Notes: generated by a model not told the origin, from the letters alone. Positions 23,801 through 36,185 are shown, numbered from the stretch's first letter. The stretch is DNA of 64,000 nucleotides from Euryodendron excelsum (GCA_033060915.1 CM065392.1:20304501-20368500), one strand, 5' to 3'. Translations and numbers: made by a program.

Positions 23801-25994
23801 TGTTGAGTCAAGGTTGATCCTTGTTGGCTCAAGGTTAATTCCCATATTGATTTTGATGATAACTAAACCTTGTGTTATGTTTCTAATGAATCTACTTAGT
23901 GTGCAGATTAACAAAGTTCATAGTTTAGACTTAAGTTGAATCTTAAGTCTAACACATATCAAGGAGAATGCACAATAAGTTCAAGGAGCAAGCAATGAAT
24001 TTAAAGAGCTATGCAATGAACCAAACTAAGAAATGATGCCTATCTCTAGTTCAAACATATGTTCTACATTCGAAGAGATTGAAGGTGTTCAATTGAAACT
24101 TCTTTCAAGTATGCATAGTTTCAATGAAGATGGATTTGCACCAGACCAAAGACTTCATCAGTTGAGGAAATGAAATGATCAGTTAAAGATGAAGAATGGA
24201 GATGATGTAAATGCCTAAAGAAGATTTCATCAGAATACACAAAGATCAGTTGAAGAAGTGCAATGCTCAGTTGAAGAAGAATTGGTTGTTGAAGAGTTTG
24301 GAAAATGCTTAAGAGATGATCTCATCTGGTATGCTAAAGACCAATTCAAGACATGTGATTGAAGTTGCCAAGAAGATGGCTCACAATGAATATCTGATCT
24401 TTACATGGAATCCAAGTGAAGAATTCTTCTATAGTATAAAGAGTTAATAAAGATTAGATGTGTGAAAAGATTCCATCAAGTCTGCAAAAGTCTCATTGAA
24501 GTGATCTTTAAAGAAGAATGAAGAATTGCTAACAAAGAGAGGAAATCAGAAATGAAGCATTATGAAGCTCTATAGGAAGATTGGCATTCAAGAAGATGTT
24601 CTACAATAATTGAAGAAGCTTTGTAAATGAAGAAGTAAAGTTCAGCTTTAGTCAAATAAAGCTTTGAGATTCAAGAAGAAGATCAACATCCAATGATTGA
24701 TTCAATCCAAATTTAAATAGAAGTTAACTCTGATGAGTTAGAAAGATTTGATTGATCATCATACCCCAAAGACATACTCCTTAAAGTTCTTATACCAGAG
24801 CTTTGATAAAGCTTGATCAATAGAAATCTGAGAGCTGAATTCTGGGCAATGAGGGGACTCATGGGAATGAGGAGCCGCCTCCTGATCACAGACGCTAAAA
24901 GGCTTGAAGACATATTGAACAATGAGGGGACTCATGGAAATGAGGTGTCGCCTCTTGCACACAGAAGCAAAAATGTCTGAAGACCAAATAGACAATGAGC
25001 GGACACATTGTAATGAAGTGTCGCCTCATGAAGATAGACGCCAAGGCTTGAAGATAAAATGATCAATGAGCGGACACATGAAGATGAAGTGTCGCCTCCT
25101 AGTAGCAGAAGCAAAAGGCTGAAAGTTTAAACGATCAATGAGTGGACACCTAAAGCATAAGTGTCGCCTCATGACAGCAGAAGCCAAATCTGAAGAAGAC
25201 AGATGAACAAGGAGTCGCCTCATCAACCTGAAGAGGGGACTCATGAACTCAGTGAACTATATCTAGTAAATGCAGAAGTAGGAAGTGTCGACACCACAAA
25301 AATGGAGCCGACTCCCTCTGCTGCAAAAGCTATTTTTCTTAACGTTATAACGGATTGGATGCACATTAATGATACCCAACGACCTCTAACGGATGGAATG
25401 AATGCAAGGTTATATATACTAGCCTCCAACTGCATTTATATACAAGAATCAAGAGGAAGAAACAACAAGAATCACTGATCTACCTGATATCCCTGATTAT
25501 TCTTCCTGTTTTATTCTTGTGAGCTTTGATTGTAAATCTACTCTAGTTAGAGAGTTTGTTTGTGAGTTGTATACTCCTATATACTTGTAATTGAGAGTTT
25601 GGAGAGTTCTCTTGTGTGAAGCAAAACTCTTGTAAAGTTTGAGTGGAGCTTGGACAAAACCACTTGGGAGTTGAAGAACTTAGTGAGAAGTTCTTGTAGA
25701 GTGAGCTGAGCACTTTGTCAATCAGCAGCCCATCTTGTAATAGGTGATTACATAGTGGAAGAAGGCTTCAAGGAGGTCTTGGGGTGAGGACGTAGACCAC
25801 GGTTTGTGGTTGAACCTCGGTAAATCTGTGTCTCTCCTTCATTGCTCTGTTTTCTTTGTTTTCATTGATAACATTGCTTTGCACATAGATTAGCCATTGC
25901 TATATTGTTTAAATTAATTTTAATTAATCTTAACTTGTATTAATTTTTGAAAAACCCAATTCACCCCCCTCTTGGGTTGCCTATTGGACCAACA
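23801..25994 (+). mobile_element. Solo SIRE-like LTR, 2,194 bp, with perfect TSD
   Basis: Begins TGTTGAGTCAAGGTTGA and ends TTGGACCAACA. It is flanked on both sides by CTACG (23,796-23,800 and 25,995-25,999). The sequence matches, inverted, the two LTRs of the full-length element at 26,694-38,460: the start block, the GAGGCGACTC-type tandem array, and the cccctcttgggttgcc end. No internal region or second LTR is attached, so it is a recombination product (solo LTR). Confidence 0.92.
24845..25265 (+). repeat. Tandem array in solo SIRE LTR, unit about 71-75 bp
   Basis: Units begin near 24,847, 24,922, 24,994, 25,065 and 25,136, with a partial one near 25,208. Each has aatgag(g/c)ggac(t/a)c followed by (g/a)(g/a)tg(t/a)cgcctc, then a variable aagcaaaaggctgaa stretch. 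The same array is in the LTRs of the full-length element. Confidence 0.88.
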
Positions 25995-26470
25995 CTACGT
26001 CCACAGAGTCCCTTCGACTTCACTATAGTTAAGAATAAAGGAGATATAAGAGTCCATCAACAATGTTTAGACCTCTTATAGGATGATACAACACAAACTT
26101 TAGCCTTTATAACACTTTCACAGCTCCCTATAGTCTTCAACAATCTCAACTTGACCTAAGAACATCCCATTTACATATGGTAGCCAAAACCATCTCTAAT
26201 AGGCTTTTCAACTCAAGCAGGATTCGAGCGCTAGCAATAGGTAGCAAGGCACACTAGAAGTTGTCTACATGAATTATTGCTAGTGGTAGGTAATGAGGCA
26301 ATCTCCAAAATAATTGCTTCTAAATATCTGTGCGAGATTTAGCGACTGGTTGTGAGAACTAACAGAAGGTATTGAAGTCCACTAATCAACCTCCACACCA
26401 CATCAACATACATGAATAGTTTGCACTTCTTACACCTTCATACTACCATAGAATACTGCGGTGACTCAAC
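25995..26470 (-). repeat. Remains of a copia LTR and 3' region (host of the nest)
   Basis: Sits between the RNase H tail at 26,475-26,690 and the solo LTR. The minus strand runs into gggactctgtggacgtag, typical of the late part of a copia LTR, exactly where the solo LTR inserted. LTR ends are not clear. Confidence 0.5.
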
Positions 26471-26474
26471 TAAT

Positions 26475-26690
26475 CAATCCTCAATGGTCAAGGCTAACTA
26501 AAAGTTGAACACAACTTCGGTTTCTGAATAGTAACCACCTTGGTAAGCACATCTACATGATATTCACTCGTTGGATCTTTATCAAACTAATTTTACCATT
26601 ATCCAAGAGCGAACAAACAAAATGGTATTTGATGCCAATGTGCTTGGTTCTTGAGTGAAACGTAGAATGCTTTGTAATATCTATTGCACT
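26475..26690 (-). pseudogene. copia RNase H C-terminus (left part of split gene)
   Basis: Minus-strand IDITKHSTFHSRTKHIGIKY followed by HFV is the end of a copia RNase H. It breaks at the GCACT target site. The upstream residues of the same gene (...SQSA) are found at 39,388-39,410, beyond two nested insertions. Later frames are shifted and contain stops. Confidence 0.85.
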
Positions 26691-26693
26691 ATT

Positions 26694-28857
26694 TATCGGT
26701 CCAAAAGGCAACCCAAGAGGGGGGTGAATTGGATTTTTCGAAGATTAATACTAGTTAAGATTAATTAAAATTAATCTAAGCAATGTAATAGTGATCAAAC
26801 TATATGTGATGCAATGTAATCAGTAAAAATAAAGAAAACAGAGCAATAGAAGGGAGACAGATTTACCAAGGTTCAACCACAAACCGTGGCCTATGTCCTC
26901 ACCTCAAGACCTCCTTTAAATCTTCTTCCACTATGTAACCTCCAATTACAAATGGGTTGCTAATTGACAAAGTGCTCAGCTCACTATACACAAGAACTCC
27001 TCACCGAGCTCTTCAATCTCCAAGTGGTTTTGTCCAAACTTCACTCAAACTCACAAGAGTTTTGCTTTCACAAGAGAATTCTCAAACTCTCAATTACAAG
27101 TGCATAAAAGTATACAAATAACTAACACACTCTCTAGCAAGAGTAGATTTTACAATCAAAGCTCACAGATGAAGACAAGAAGAATATTCAGAGTATATCA
27201 GTAAATCAGTCAACTTGATTTCGTTTTTGTCTTCCATCACTTGTATAAGTGCAGCTAGAAGCTTATATATAAACCCCTGTATTGATTCCATCCGTTAGAG
27301 GTTGTTGGGTATCATTAATACATGTTTAGTCCATTATAACATTGAGAAAAATAGTCGTTATATCCAAGGAGTCGGCTCCAGGTTTGTGGAGTCGACACTT
27401 TCTACTTCTGCATTTACCAGATGTTATTCACTGACTTCATGAGTCCGCTCTTTATATCAATGAGGTGACTCCTTGTTCATTTTGTCTTCACATCTTTGGC
27501 TTTTGCTGTCATGAGGCGACTCTTCATCTTTAGGAGTTAGCTCTTTGTTCATTCGATCTTCAGCCTTTTATTTCTATTGTTATGAGGCGGCTCTTTGTCT
27601 TCATATGTCCGCTCATTGATCATGTCATCTTCAAGCCTTTGCGTTTGTTTCCATGAGGCGACTCTTCATTATAATGAGTCCACTTATTATTTGTTTGGCC
27701 TCCAGGCTTTTTGCTTCTGTGATCAAGAGTCGACTCTTTATTTTTCATGAGTCTGCTCATTGTTCATTTTGTCTTCAAGCCTTTTGCTTCTGTAATCATG
27801 AGGTGACTCCTCATTTCCATGAGTCCCTTTATTTTTCATTTGGTCTTTAAACATTTTGCTTCTGTAATCAAGAGGCGACTCCTCATTTCCATGAGTCCCC
27901 ACATTGTCCAAAAATTTGCTTTCTGACTTCTAATGATCTAGCTCATCTCAGCACTGATATAAGATCTTCAAGGAGTATTTCTTTGGGGTATGATGATCAA
28001 TCAAAGGTCTTTAACTCATCAGAGTTAACTTCCATTCAATTTGGATTGAATCAATCATTGGATATTGATCTTCCCTTGACTTTCAAACTGTCAAAGCGTT
28101 ATTCGATCAATGTTCATCTTTTCTTCTATCATTGTAGAACATCTTCTTCAATGCCAAGCTTCCTCAATTATGTAGAGCTTCACAATGCTTCATTTCTGAT
28201 TTCTTCTCTTTGCTAGTAATTCTTCTTTCTTATTTACAGATCACTTCAGTGAGACTTTTGCAGGCTTGATGAAATCTCTTCATTCACCTACTCTTCATTG
28301 ATTCTTTATATTGTAGAAGAATTCTTCATTTAGATTTCAGGAAGAGATCAGACAATCATTGTGAGTATTCTTTTTAGCAATTTCAATCACATTATCTTGA
28401 ATTGATTTTTGCATTCTTGATGAAGTCTTCTCTTGCGCATTTTCAATCTTTTTAACAATCAATTCCTTTTCAACTGATCTTTACACTTCTTCAACTACTC
28501 TTTGCATATTCCGATGAAGTATTCAATCTATCTTGAGTGCAAATCAATCTTTATTGAATATATGGATACTTGATAGAGGCTTCATTTGAACACCTTCAAT
28601 CTCTTCGAATGTAGAACATTTGTTTGAAGTAGAGATAGACATCACTCCTCTGTTTGGTTCATTGCATAGTTCTTGAATTTGTTGTGCATTCTTTTTGACA
28701 TGCATTAGACTTAAGATTGAACTTTAAGTCTATATTATGAACTTTGTTAATCTACACACTAAGTAGAGTCATTAGTAAAATAACACATGATTTGGTTATC
28801 ATCAAAATCAACATAGGAATCAACATCGAGTCAACAAGGGTCAACTTTGAGTCAACA
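26694..28857 (-). repeat. 3' LTR of SIRE-like element, 2,164 bp
   Basis: On the minus strand it starts TGTTGACTCAAAG and ends GGACCGATA, a mutated form of the GGACCAACA seen at the other LTR. It holds the GAGGCGACTC tandem array at about 27,480-27,900 and lacks one 71 bp unit present in the 5' LTR. Confidence 0.93.
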
Positions 28858-28873
28858 ATCTCCCCCTTTTTTA
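28858..28873 (-). promoter_or_regulatory. Polypurine tract of SIRE-like element
   Basis: AAAAAAGGGGGAGAT (minus strand) directly precedes the TG of the 3' LTR. Confidence 0.9.
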
Positions 28874-29675
28874 TGATGACAAAACCTTTGTAAAGTAAGT
28901 TCATATAAGATTAAATGAAATAAACAAAGTTAAATATCATACCAGTAAAGAAACTCCCCATTTGTTTTGTAATTAAGCAAATGATACTTAGAGGATAAAA
29001 ACAATTTTCAGGGAGTTTTTGTCAGTGAAATTAAAGACATTTTGAGAGAAATTATTCGTATTACTCCCCCTGAGAATATGCTCGAAATATGTCAAAAAGC
29101 ACTCATTTTATTTCATTTTCATTTAATGCCAATACAATAAACAATTCATGTTTATTTTAGTAAATTCCATTTCTTGTCCAATTCAGGTTCCCCAATTTTG
29201 AATAAATACTTCTCCCCTATGACTACTTCTCCCAATAAGTCATGTTACTCTAATTCTAAGGGATGTTTGACTCATTTTTCAACAAATATGCATTGTACAA
29301 TTTTGCAATACAATTTTCACTTCAAAATTCTTCTCCCCCTTTTTGTCAATACATCAAAAAGAGAAATAGAATGAGAGTGAAACCAATTGAGTGAGAATGA
29401 TAGACAGGTACAATAGCAAAAAATATTATGAACAGAATAGATGATATAAATAGGAAACCAAGCAAATCAAGCAAGTTATCAGAGCAATCACATTTGATAC
29501 CAGAATAAAATGATATTTCATTGAATACCATGGAGATGACAAAAAGTTATACAGTTAAAGTTCCCAAAACTATGCCAGAATCAAAACAAAACAAAAAAAA
29601 AAATGTTATAACAGGACCATAAGAGTGATAGAGCCATGACTTGAGTTTTGAAGATGGAGGATTTTGAAAGGTGTT
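28874..29675 (-). other. 3' untranslated region of SIRE-like element
   Basis: AT-rich sequence between the extra ORF and the polypurine tract. It repeats short purine tracts (ctccccct on plus at 29,064, 29,210 and 29,334) that look like decayed extra polypurine tracts. Confidence 0.6.
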
Positions 29676-31084
29676 TTAAGGGGATGGAGAAAGAGAGGGT
29701 GTTAGATCAACAGGATCTGAGGCAGTGTTGGATGGACTAGAAAATGGTCTAGGCCTCAAACCATATGGCATCCTTCGCACAAATCTAGAGGCTGAGGTAG
29801 ATGGTTTGGCTTTCTTTGCTGGAACAACCTTTTTCTTTGGGGTAGCATCCTCAGATTCTTCCTCAGAGACATCATCTGCAGGCTCATCCTCCTCAGTTTC
29901 CAGATCAGTGTCCTCCAAATCTTTCTCTGCTTCCTTGTTTCTGGTTCTCTTTCTCTTTCTTTTTCACCCACTGAAATCCCTTAAGCCCTTTTCAGTTGCA
30001 CCACGTTTTTCTTAAGATCTTTCAATTGAAGCAATCCTTCATTAAGTTTGGGGTTCATGCTCTGAAGCATGTCCATCATGCTTCCTAGAAGTGCATCAAT
30101 AGAGGAGGCATCAAGAGTTTGGGCTAAGGGTTTTCGAGGACTAGAGGCAGAAGCTCTTTTCTTTGAAGAGCTGGCAGGAGCAACTTTGTTTAGCCTTGGA
30201 ACCTAATGGCCATTGATTTTCTTATACCCCATCTGGCTCAAAGTGTACTTGTTGTATTCATTCTTATACGGATCAGGCTTTCTGTAGTTTACTCCCAAGA
30301 GATTGATTTGAAAGTGTTTGAAAATCTTGGTTGGCAACATTCCATAGGGTAGGTTCTTGGAGGCAGTGGTAGCAACATTGGCCATGTTGGAGAGAATGTA
30401 GTAGGGGACATCAATTCTGGTGTTCGTGAGAAAGGCCCACAAGAAAAATAGGTCCTTCTCAGTTACACGCTCAAAGCCACCAACTTTAGGTAAGAAAATA
30501 GTTGTCACAAAATGGTGGACTAGTCTCAATTCAACAGGGAAGTTGTTGGCTATGGGTTGAGTGGATTCGGGCATGTCATGACCAAAGAGAACTCTAAGTT
30601 ATTCTTTTCGGCTAATGTTTTCAAAATACATTTCTCCACCATAACCAGTTCCCATAATTTCTGTCAGAGTCCCTTCATTCAGAGTGATTTTCACTCCATT
30701 CACAAAGCTAGTAATCATGTTGCTTCCAACTTTCTTCATCAGATTAGAGTAGAAATGTGCAATCAATTTTGGGTATACATTTTCTCTAATAGTAGTGTAA
30801 GGTTCCCATCCTAGATTCTCAAGAATAAGGGGGAAGTCAAAGTTCTCAGTTTTAAAGAAGGTATAATCTATCCAGTGTCCATTCAAGACTTTACACAAAC
30901 TGAAAATATTCAAGTACCTTTCCTCTGCCAATGCATCTTTGAAATGTATGGTATCCCGTCCAAGTTGTTCTGCCAGAGCCCTTTCCTCTGAATCTTTGAT
31001 GACTGGTCCAACCCTTTTGCATTTCTGAGTTCGTGAAGGAGGAACATTAGGGTTTTCTCGGCCAGGTTCTATTTTAGGAGCCAT
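29676..31084 (-). pseudogene. Extra 3' ORF of SIRE-like element (plant transposon protein domain)
   Basis: Starts ATG at 31,084, after pol and before the polypurine tract. The N-terminal 160 codons contain LILENLGWEPYTTIRENVYP and LIAHFYSNLMKKVGSNMITS, typical of the 'putative plant transposon protein' domain found in SIRE-type and other plant elements. One TAA (30,599-30,601) and one TAG (30,203-30,205) interrupt the same frame. A helical, Lys-rich stretch and then, after a frameshift near 29,970, an acidic region and a basic PKKKVVPAKKAK segment follow. In SIRE1 the ORF here was called env-like, but I see no signal peptide or membrane segment. Function unknown. Confidence 0.75.
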
Positions 31085-31571
31085 TGTGGGATTAAAAAGG
31101 GTTGAGTGAGAATGGAAAGTAGTTGATTAGGGTTTATAAAGAGATTGAGATGAAGATATACGATGATTGAGAGTGACGGTTGGGTTTTGGTGCGAACAGG
31201 GAAGCGGGAGAGAAAAAGAGTGAGAGTGAATGAGTGAGAGGAAAATTTTTGAATATTTGTAAAGTGGGCTTCGTCAAAGTATATAGGCCCGAAGCATGAG
31301 GCGACTCATGAACTAAATGAGCCGACACATGCCTTGTTAATGAAATGATTTGAGTCCACTATCGTGATGAGCCGACTCTGTGAAATAAAGTGTCGACGCT
31401 TTCACCCAGACTGAGCATGTGAATCATAAGAATTTCATGAAATGATCTTTTTCAAATTGTGAGATAAAGATTATCTTAATATAATCATAAAATGCATCAT
31501 GAATTCAAGAAAAACATTTCATATGAATGATAAACATTCAAAGCACAAATTTAACTCAAAACAAACACATT
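31085..31571 (-). other. Spacer between RNase H and extra ORF
   Basis: No coding signal. Near 31,300-31,400 it carries gaggcgactc and gagccgac phrases like those in the LTR array. Confidence 0.5.
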
Positions 31572-32400
31572 TTAGGATAAAGGATCTCTCATCCCTAATT
31601 CTCTTCTAATCATACAAAAATGATTTTCACTTAAAGGTTTAGTAAATATATCAGCTAATTGCATATCAGTGCACACAAAGTCAAGTTCTATATTACCTTT
31701 TTGCATATGTTCAAGTATAAAGTGATATCTGATTTCAATGTGTTTTGTGCGAGAGTGTTGAATAGAATTTTTAGTCAAGTTTATTGTACTAGTATTATCA
31801 CATTTAATAGGAATATGATTAAACAAGATTCTATAATCTTCTAATTGTTGTTTGATCCACAATACTTGTGCACAACAACTCCCAACTGCTACATACTCAG
31901 CTTCAGCTGTGGAGAGAGCAACTGAATTTTGTTTCTTGCTATACCAAGATACAATCATATTGCCTAGGAGTTGGCAAGAGCCACTTGTACTCTTCCAATC
32001 AACTCTACTCCCCTCATAGTCAGCGTTAGTGTAAGCCTTTAGATTAAAACATGTATTTCTTGGATACCATAATCCAAGATTTGGTATGTGCTTAAGATAA
32101 CGAAAAATCCTTTTTACAGCAATCACATGAGATTCTTTAGGATTAGATTGAAAACGAGTACATAAGTAAACACTAAACATTATGTCAGATCTACTAGCAA
32201 TTAGATACAATAGCGAGCCTATCATGCTTCTATAAAGCTTAGTATCTACTGACTTACCTTTCTCATCGCTTTCCAATTTCGTTGTAGTACTCATTGGAAT
32301 ACTTATAGGCTTTGCATCTTCCATGCCAAACTTTTTGATTAAGTCCTTGATGTACTTGGCTTGGTTAATAAAGATGTCTTCCTTTGATTACTTGATTTGA
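31572..32400 (-). pseudogene. SIRE-like RT end and RNase H
   Basis: The open part from 32,324 runs 250 codons: MIGSLLYLIASRSDIMFSVY (RT connection), FNLKAYTNADYEGSRVDWKS with RNase H Asp, NSVALSTAEAEYVAVGSCC with the catalytic Glu, and CDNTSTINLTKNSIQHSRTK. ADIFTKPL lies near the end. A single TAA near 32,389 separates it in the same frame from the RT segment upstream. RNase H would remove the RNA template during reverse transcription. Confidence 0.93.
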
Positions 32401-33422
32401 AGCCTGAGAAAGTAGTTGAGCTCTCCCATCATACTAATTTCAAATTCTCCCTGCATACACTTAGCAAATTCTTCGCAAAACGATTCATTAGTAGCACCGA
32501 ATATAATATCATCTACATAAATTTGTACTACAAGCATATCACTATTTTTGATTTTGATAAAAAGAGTTGTATCTATTTTTCCTCTAGAAAAACCTTTCTC
32601 AATCAAAAACTTACTTAATCTTTCATACCAAGCCCTTGGGGCTTGCTTCAAACCATACAATGCTTTTGTTAATTTGAAAACATGGTCAGGAAGTTTTGGA
32701 TCTTCAAAACCAGGTAGTTGTTCAACAAAAACTTCTTCAGTGCTAAGGCCATTTAGAAATGCACTTTTCACATCCATTTGATACAATTTAAAATTTTTAA
32801 AACAAGCAAAAGCAAGTAATAATCTAATGGCTTATAGTCTAGCTACAGGAGCATAGGTTTCATCAAAATCAGTGCCTTCCTCTTGACTATAACCTTGAGC
32901 AACAAGTCTTGCCTTGTTCATCACCACAATTCCAGATTCATCCATTTTGTTTCTAAATACCCATTTAGTTCCAATAACTGGGTGATCATTAGGTCTATGA
33001 ACAAGGTGCCATACCTCATTCCTTTCAAATTGGTTCAATTCCTCTTGCATTGCATTAATCCAAAATTCATCATGTTCAGCATTATTAAAATACTTAGGCT
33101 CTATTTGAGATGAGAATGCAAGATGATTACATATATTTTTTATAGAGGATCGAGTTCTTACCCCTTGTGAAGGATCACCTATAATTTGTTCCGTAGGATG
33201 GTTATGCACAAACTTCCACTCCTTAGGTAGTCCTTCATTAATTTCTTGTTGGCTGGTAGGAACTCCTTGTAATTCTCTTTCGTTTTGTGGTTCCTCATTT
33301 GAGCTTGGTTGGATATCCATCTTTTCAAATTCAGGTTCTAGCTCATTTGTATCATCACTTTCAACATTTTTCGAAGAAGAGTTAAGTTCATCAAAAGTAA
33401 TGTGGATTGATTCTTCAACCAC
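32388..33422 (-). pseudogene. SIRE-like reverse transcriptase
   Basis: RVT_2 RT in two open pieces of one frame, separated by a TAA near 32,831 at the ARL*AIRLL position. Visible blocks are MQEELNQFERNEVWHLV, GTKWVFRNKMDESG, KARLVAQGYSQEEGTDFDET, YQMDVKSAFLNG, KALYGLKQAPRAWYERL and the catalytic VQIYVDDIIFGATN. The acidic, Asn/Gln-rich N-terminal part is the integrase-RT linker. A frameshift near 33,422 separates it from the integrase end. Confidence 0.93.
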
Positions 33423-34250
33423 TAGAGTCCTTTTATTAAAGCTCTATAAGCCTTGCTATGTGTTGAATAGCCAAGAAATACACCCTCGTCGGATTTAGCA
33501 TCAAACTTGCCGAGGTTGTCTTTATTGTTATTCAATACAAAGTATTTATATCCAAAAGCTTTGAAGTATGAGACATTTGGTTTCTTTTCTTTCCAAAGTT
33601 CATAGGGAGTTTTGTTCAAAAAATTTCTAAATAAAATTTGATTTAAAACATAACAAGCTGTGTTAACAGGTTCAGCCTAAAAGTATTTTGGTAAACCATT
33701 TCACAAAGCATGGTTCTAGCCATTTCTTCTAAAACTCTATTTTTCCTCTCAACAACCTCATTTTGTTGAGGAGTTCTAAGAGCAGATAAATTGTGATCAA
33801 AACCATTTTCATCACAAAACATTTCAAAAGGTTTATAATCGAATTCCCCTCCATGATCAGTTCTAATAAAAGTAATTGAAATTCCTTTTTCATTTTGGAA
33901 TTTTCTACAAAATTTTGTAAAGAAAACAATTGTCTCATCCTTATGAGCTAAAAAGAATGTCCATAAAAATCTAGAATAATCATCAACAATAACAAGTGTA
34001 TATTGTTTACCACCAAGACTCAAAGTTCTTGTTGGTCTAAATAAGTCCATATGCAATAGTTGAAGTGGCCTAGAAGTAGTGAGCATATTTAAGGATTTGA
34101 AAGAAATTCTAGTTTACTTACCTAATTGACAAGCATCACAAACTCTATTTTTGTCAAATTTTATCTTAGGAAGACCTTTGACCAAATCATTTTTAGAAAC
34201 ATTTGAAAGTATGCTCATACTTATGTGACCAAGTTTTCTATGCCACAATC
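33422..34250 (-). pseudogene. SIRE-like GAG-pre-integrase and integrase
   Basis: On minus, GAG-pre-integrase WHRKLGHISMSIL and CDACQLGK form the HHCC zinc-binding region near 34,120-34,250. The core has LLHMDLFRPT, IRTDHGGEF and PQQNEVVERKNR, giving the D,D,E catalytic set; the usual PQQNG is PQQNE. TPYELWKEKKPNVSYFKAFG and VFLGYSTHSKAYR form the C-terminal part. Frameshifts near 33,650-33,700 and 33,422, and a TAA after CQLGK, break the frame. Confidence 0.92.
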
Positions 34251-34650
34251 AACTTTCATCACTATTCATTGCAGCAAGACATTCTATTTTGGATGAAGAT
34301 AAATCATTAAGATTGAAAACATAAATATTACCTTGTCTATGTCCAGTGAGAATTATCTTGTTATCATACATGTCAATTACATCACATTTAGAGGATTCAA
34401 ATACAATCTTGCATCCTCTGTCACACAGTTGACTAATGCTCAAAAGATTGTGTTTGAGTTCCTTAACAAGTAATACATTTTCAATAGAGGTAGAGGAATT
34501 CTTACCAATACTGCCTATACCGATAATCTTCCCTTTGCTATTGTCACCAAATGTGACAAGACCTCTATCCTTTGGAAAGAGAGAAGTGAATTGAGCTTCA
34601 TCTCCCGCCATATGTCTTAAGCATCCACTATCCAAATACCAATGATCTTT
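34249..34650 (-). pseudogene. SIRE-like aspartic protease
   Basis: WYLDSGCLRHMAGDEAQF carries the active-site DSG, with Cys where Ala is usual. LLSISQLCDRGCKIVFES forms the C-terminal block. It is open for 128 codons to 34,249. It would process Gag-Pol in the particle. Confidence 0.9.
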
Positions 34651-34919
34651 ATTGAATTTGGCTTAAAGGCAAATCTACAAAAGGGTTTATCTGACCTTAG
34701 GTACCCAAATCATCTTGGGTCCGTGGAGGTTAGTCCTCAATGGTCTTTTAGAGACCTATGCATTACTAGGAACATTTGATTTTTGTAAAGCTAAACATTT
34801 ATCAGCAATATGTCCCCTTTTATGACAGTAAAAGCATGATATCTGTGTTTTTCCAGTTGAAGTTCCAAATCTGCCTTTTGAAAATTTCTTTCTTTTAAAT
34901 GGATTAAAACCAAGGCCAG

Positions 34920-36145
34920 CTTTGTCAAGTCAACAATTTTGTTTTTCTAAAATTGCATCCAGTTTTTCTTTTCTATTTACACATCTATGAAGACTTGTTT
35001 CCAAATTTTTAACTTTATCAAGAAAGATGTGATTTTCTTTCGAAAAATTCTTGTTATAAGACATAAGACATAGGTGAAAAATTCTTGTTTCCACATCTAT
35101 CATCTTCATGGGCCATAAGACATAGGTTAGCCACTTCCTATGGTTCAGTTTCTTCTTCGGAGTTTGATTCTTCATCATCACTCCATGTCATGGCTGCCAT
35201 GGCCTTCTTTCCTTGATATATCTTTTCTCTTTTTTTGAGCAAAGGACATTCTGATTTCATGTGGCCAGGCTTTTTGCATTCATAGCATGTTATGTTAGGT
35301 TCCTTGTTAGGTTCTCCCTTGGCTTCATGCTTCTTTCCACCTCTTCATTTCTTCTTTATGAATCTCCTGAATTTTCGAGTGATGAGAACAATTCCATCTT
35401 CATTCTTATCACTTTCAGATTCATCATCTTGATAGGTGGATTGAAATGCAACTACCCTTTTTTTTTTTTCTTCATCCTCTTGGTCATGTTGTTTTTGTGG
35501 GAGCTCATGTGTCATTAGAGAGCCCAAGAGTTCTTTCAGTGGTAGAGTGTTGAGGTCCTTTGCTTCTTGAATTGCTGTCACCTTGGCCTCCCAAGCCTTT
35601 GGCAAAAACCTTAGAATCTTCCTTACCTACACACTGTTATGATACACCTGTCCAAGAGATTTTAAACCATTAATAATATCGGTGAACCTAGTGAACATTT
35701 CAGTGGTGGATTCTTTAGGTTTCATTTTGAACAATTCATAGTTATGTATCAATATGTTGATTTTAGATTCTTTAACTTGATTGGTACCATCATGTGTGAC
35801 TTCTAGTCTATCCCATATTTCCTTAGCTGAATCACAAGTGGAAATACGATTAAATTCATTGGGATCAAGTGCACAATATAGAATATTCATAACTTTAGCA
35901 TTTGATTGTAGCATTTTCAGATCATCTTCATCCCATTCAGATTCCGGTTTAGGGATAGCCATTTGTTTTATTCTGGAAGTAGGAGTTTTAGGACCATTTA
36001 CAATAAGTCTCCATAATTCATAATCTACCGATTCAATGTAGATTCTCATTCTATTTTTTCAATAATTGTAATTAGTGCCATTGAACATAGGTGGTCGATT
36101 TGTGGATTGACCCTCACAAAGAGAGCTTCTGAAATTGGTTGCCAT
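34920..36145 (-). pseudogene. SIRE-like gag with zinc knuckle
   Basis: Starts ATG at 36,145 (MATNFRSS), 41 bp after the PBS. One frame runs to beyond the zinc knuckle, with stops at 36,059-36,061 (where a Trp is usual), 35,627-35,629 and 35,345-35,347. Capsid blocks include SAKEIWDRLEVTHDGTNQVK and ILIHNYELFKMKPKESTTEM. The CCHC knuckle CYECKKPGHMKSEC lies at 35,244-35,287, and a coiled-coil-like tail extends to 34,930 after a local duplication of a cataagacataggt phrase near 35,060-35,125. Confidence 0.92.
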
Positions 36146-36185
36146 GGATCTATTCCTAGGATGTTAAGCCTTAAAACAGGAATAC

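Noticed and set aside
24845..25265. CRISPR-like array
   Set aside because: Tandem units inside a retrotransposon LTR with degenerate repeats, in a plant genome with no cas genes.
29725..30015. Ser-rich open frame on the plus strand
   Set aside because: Antisense shadow of the acidic part of the SIRE extra ORF.
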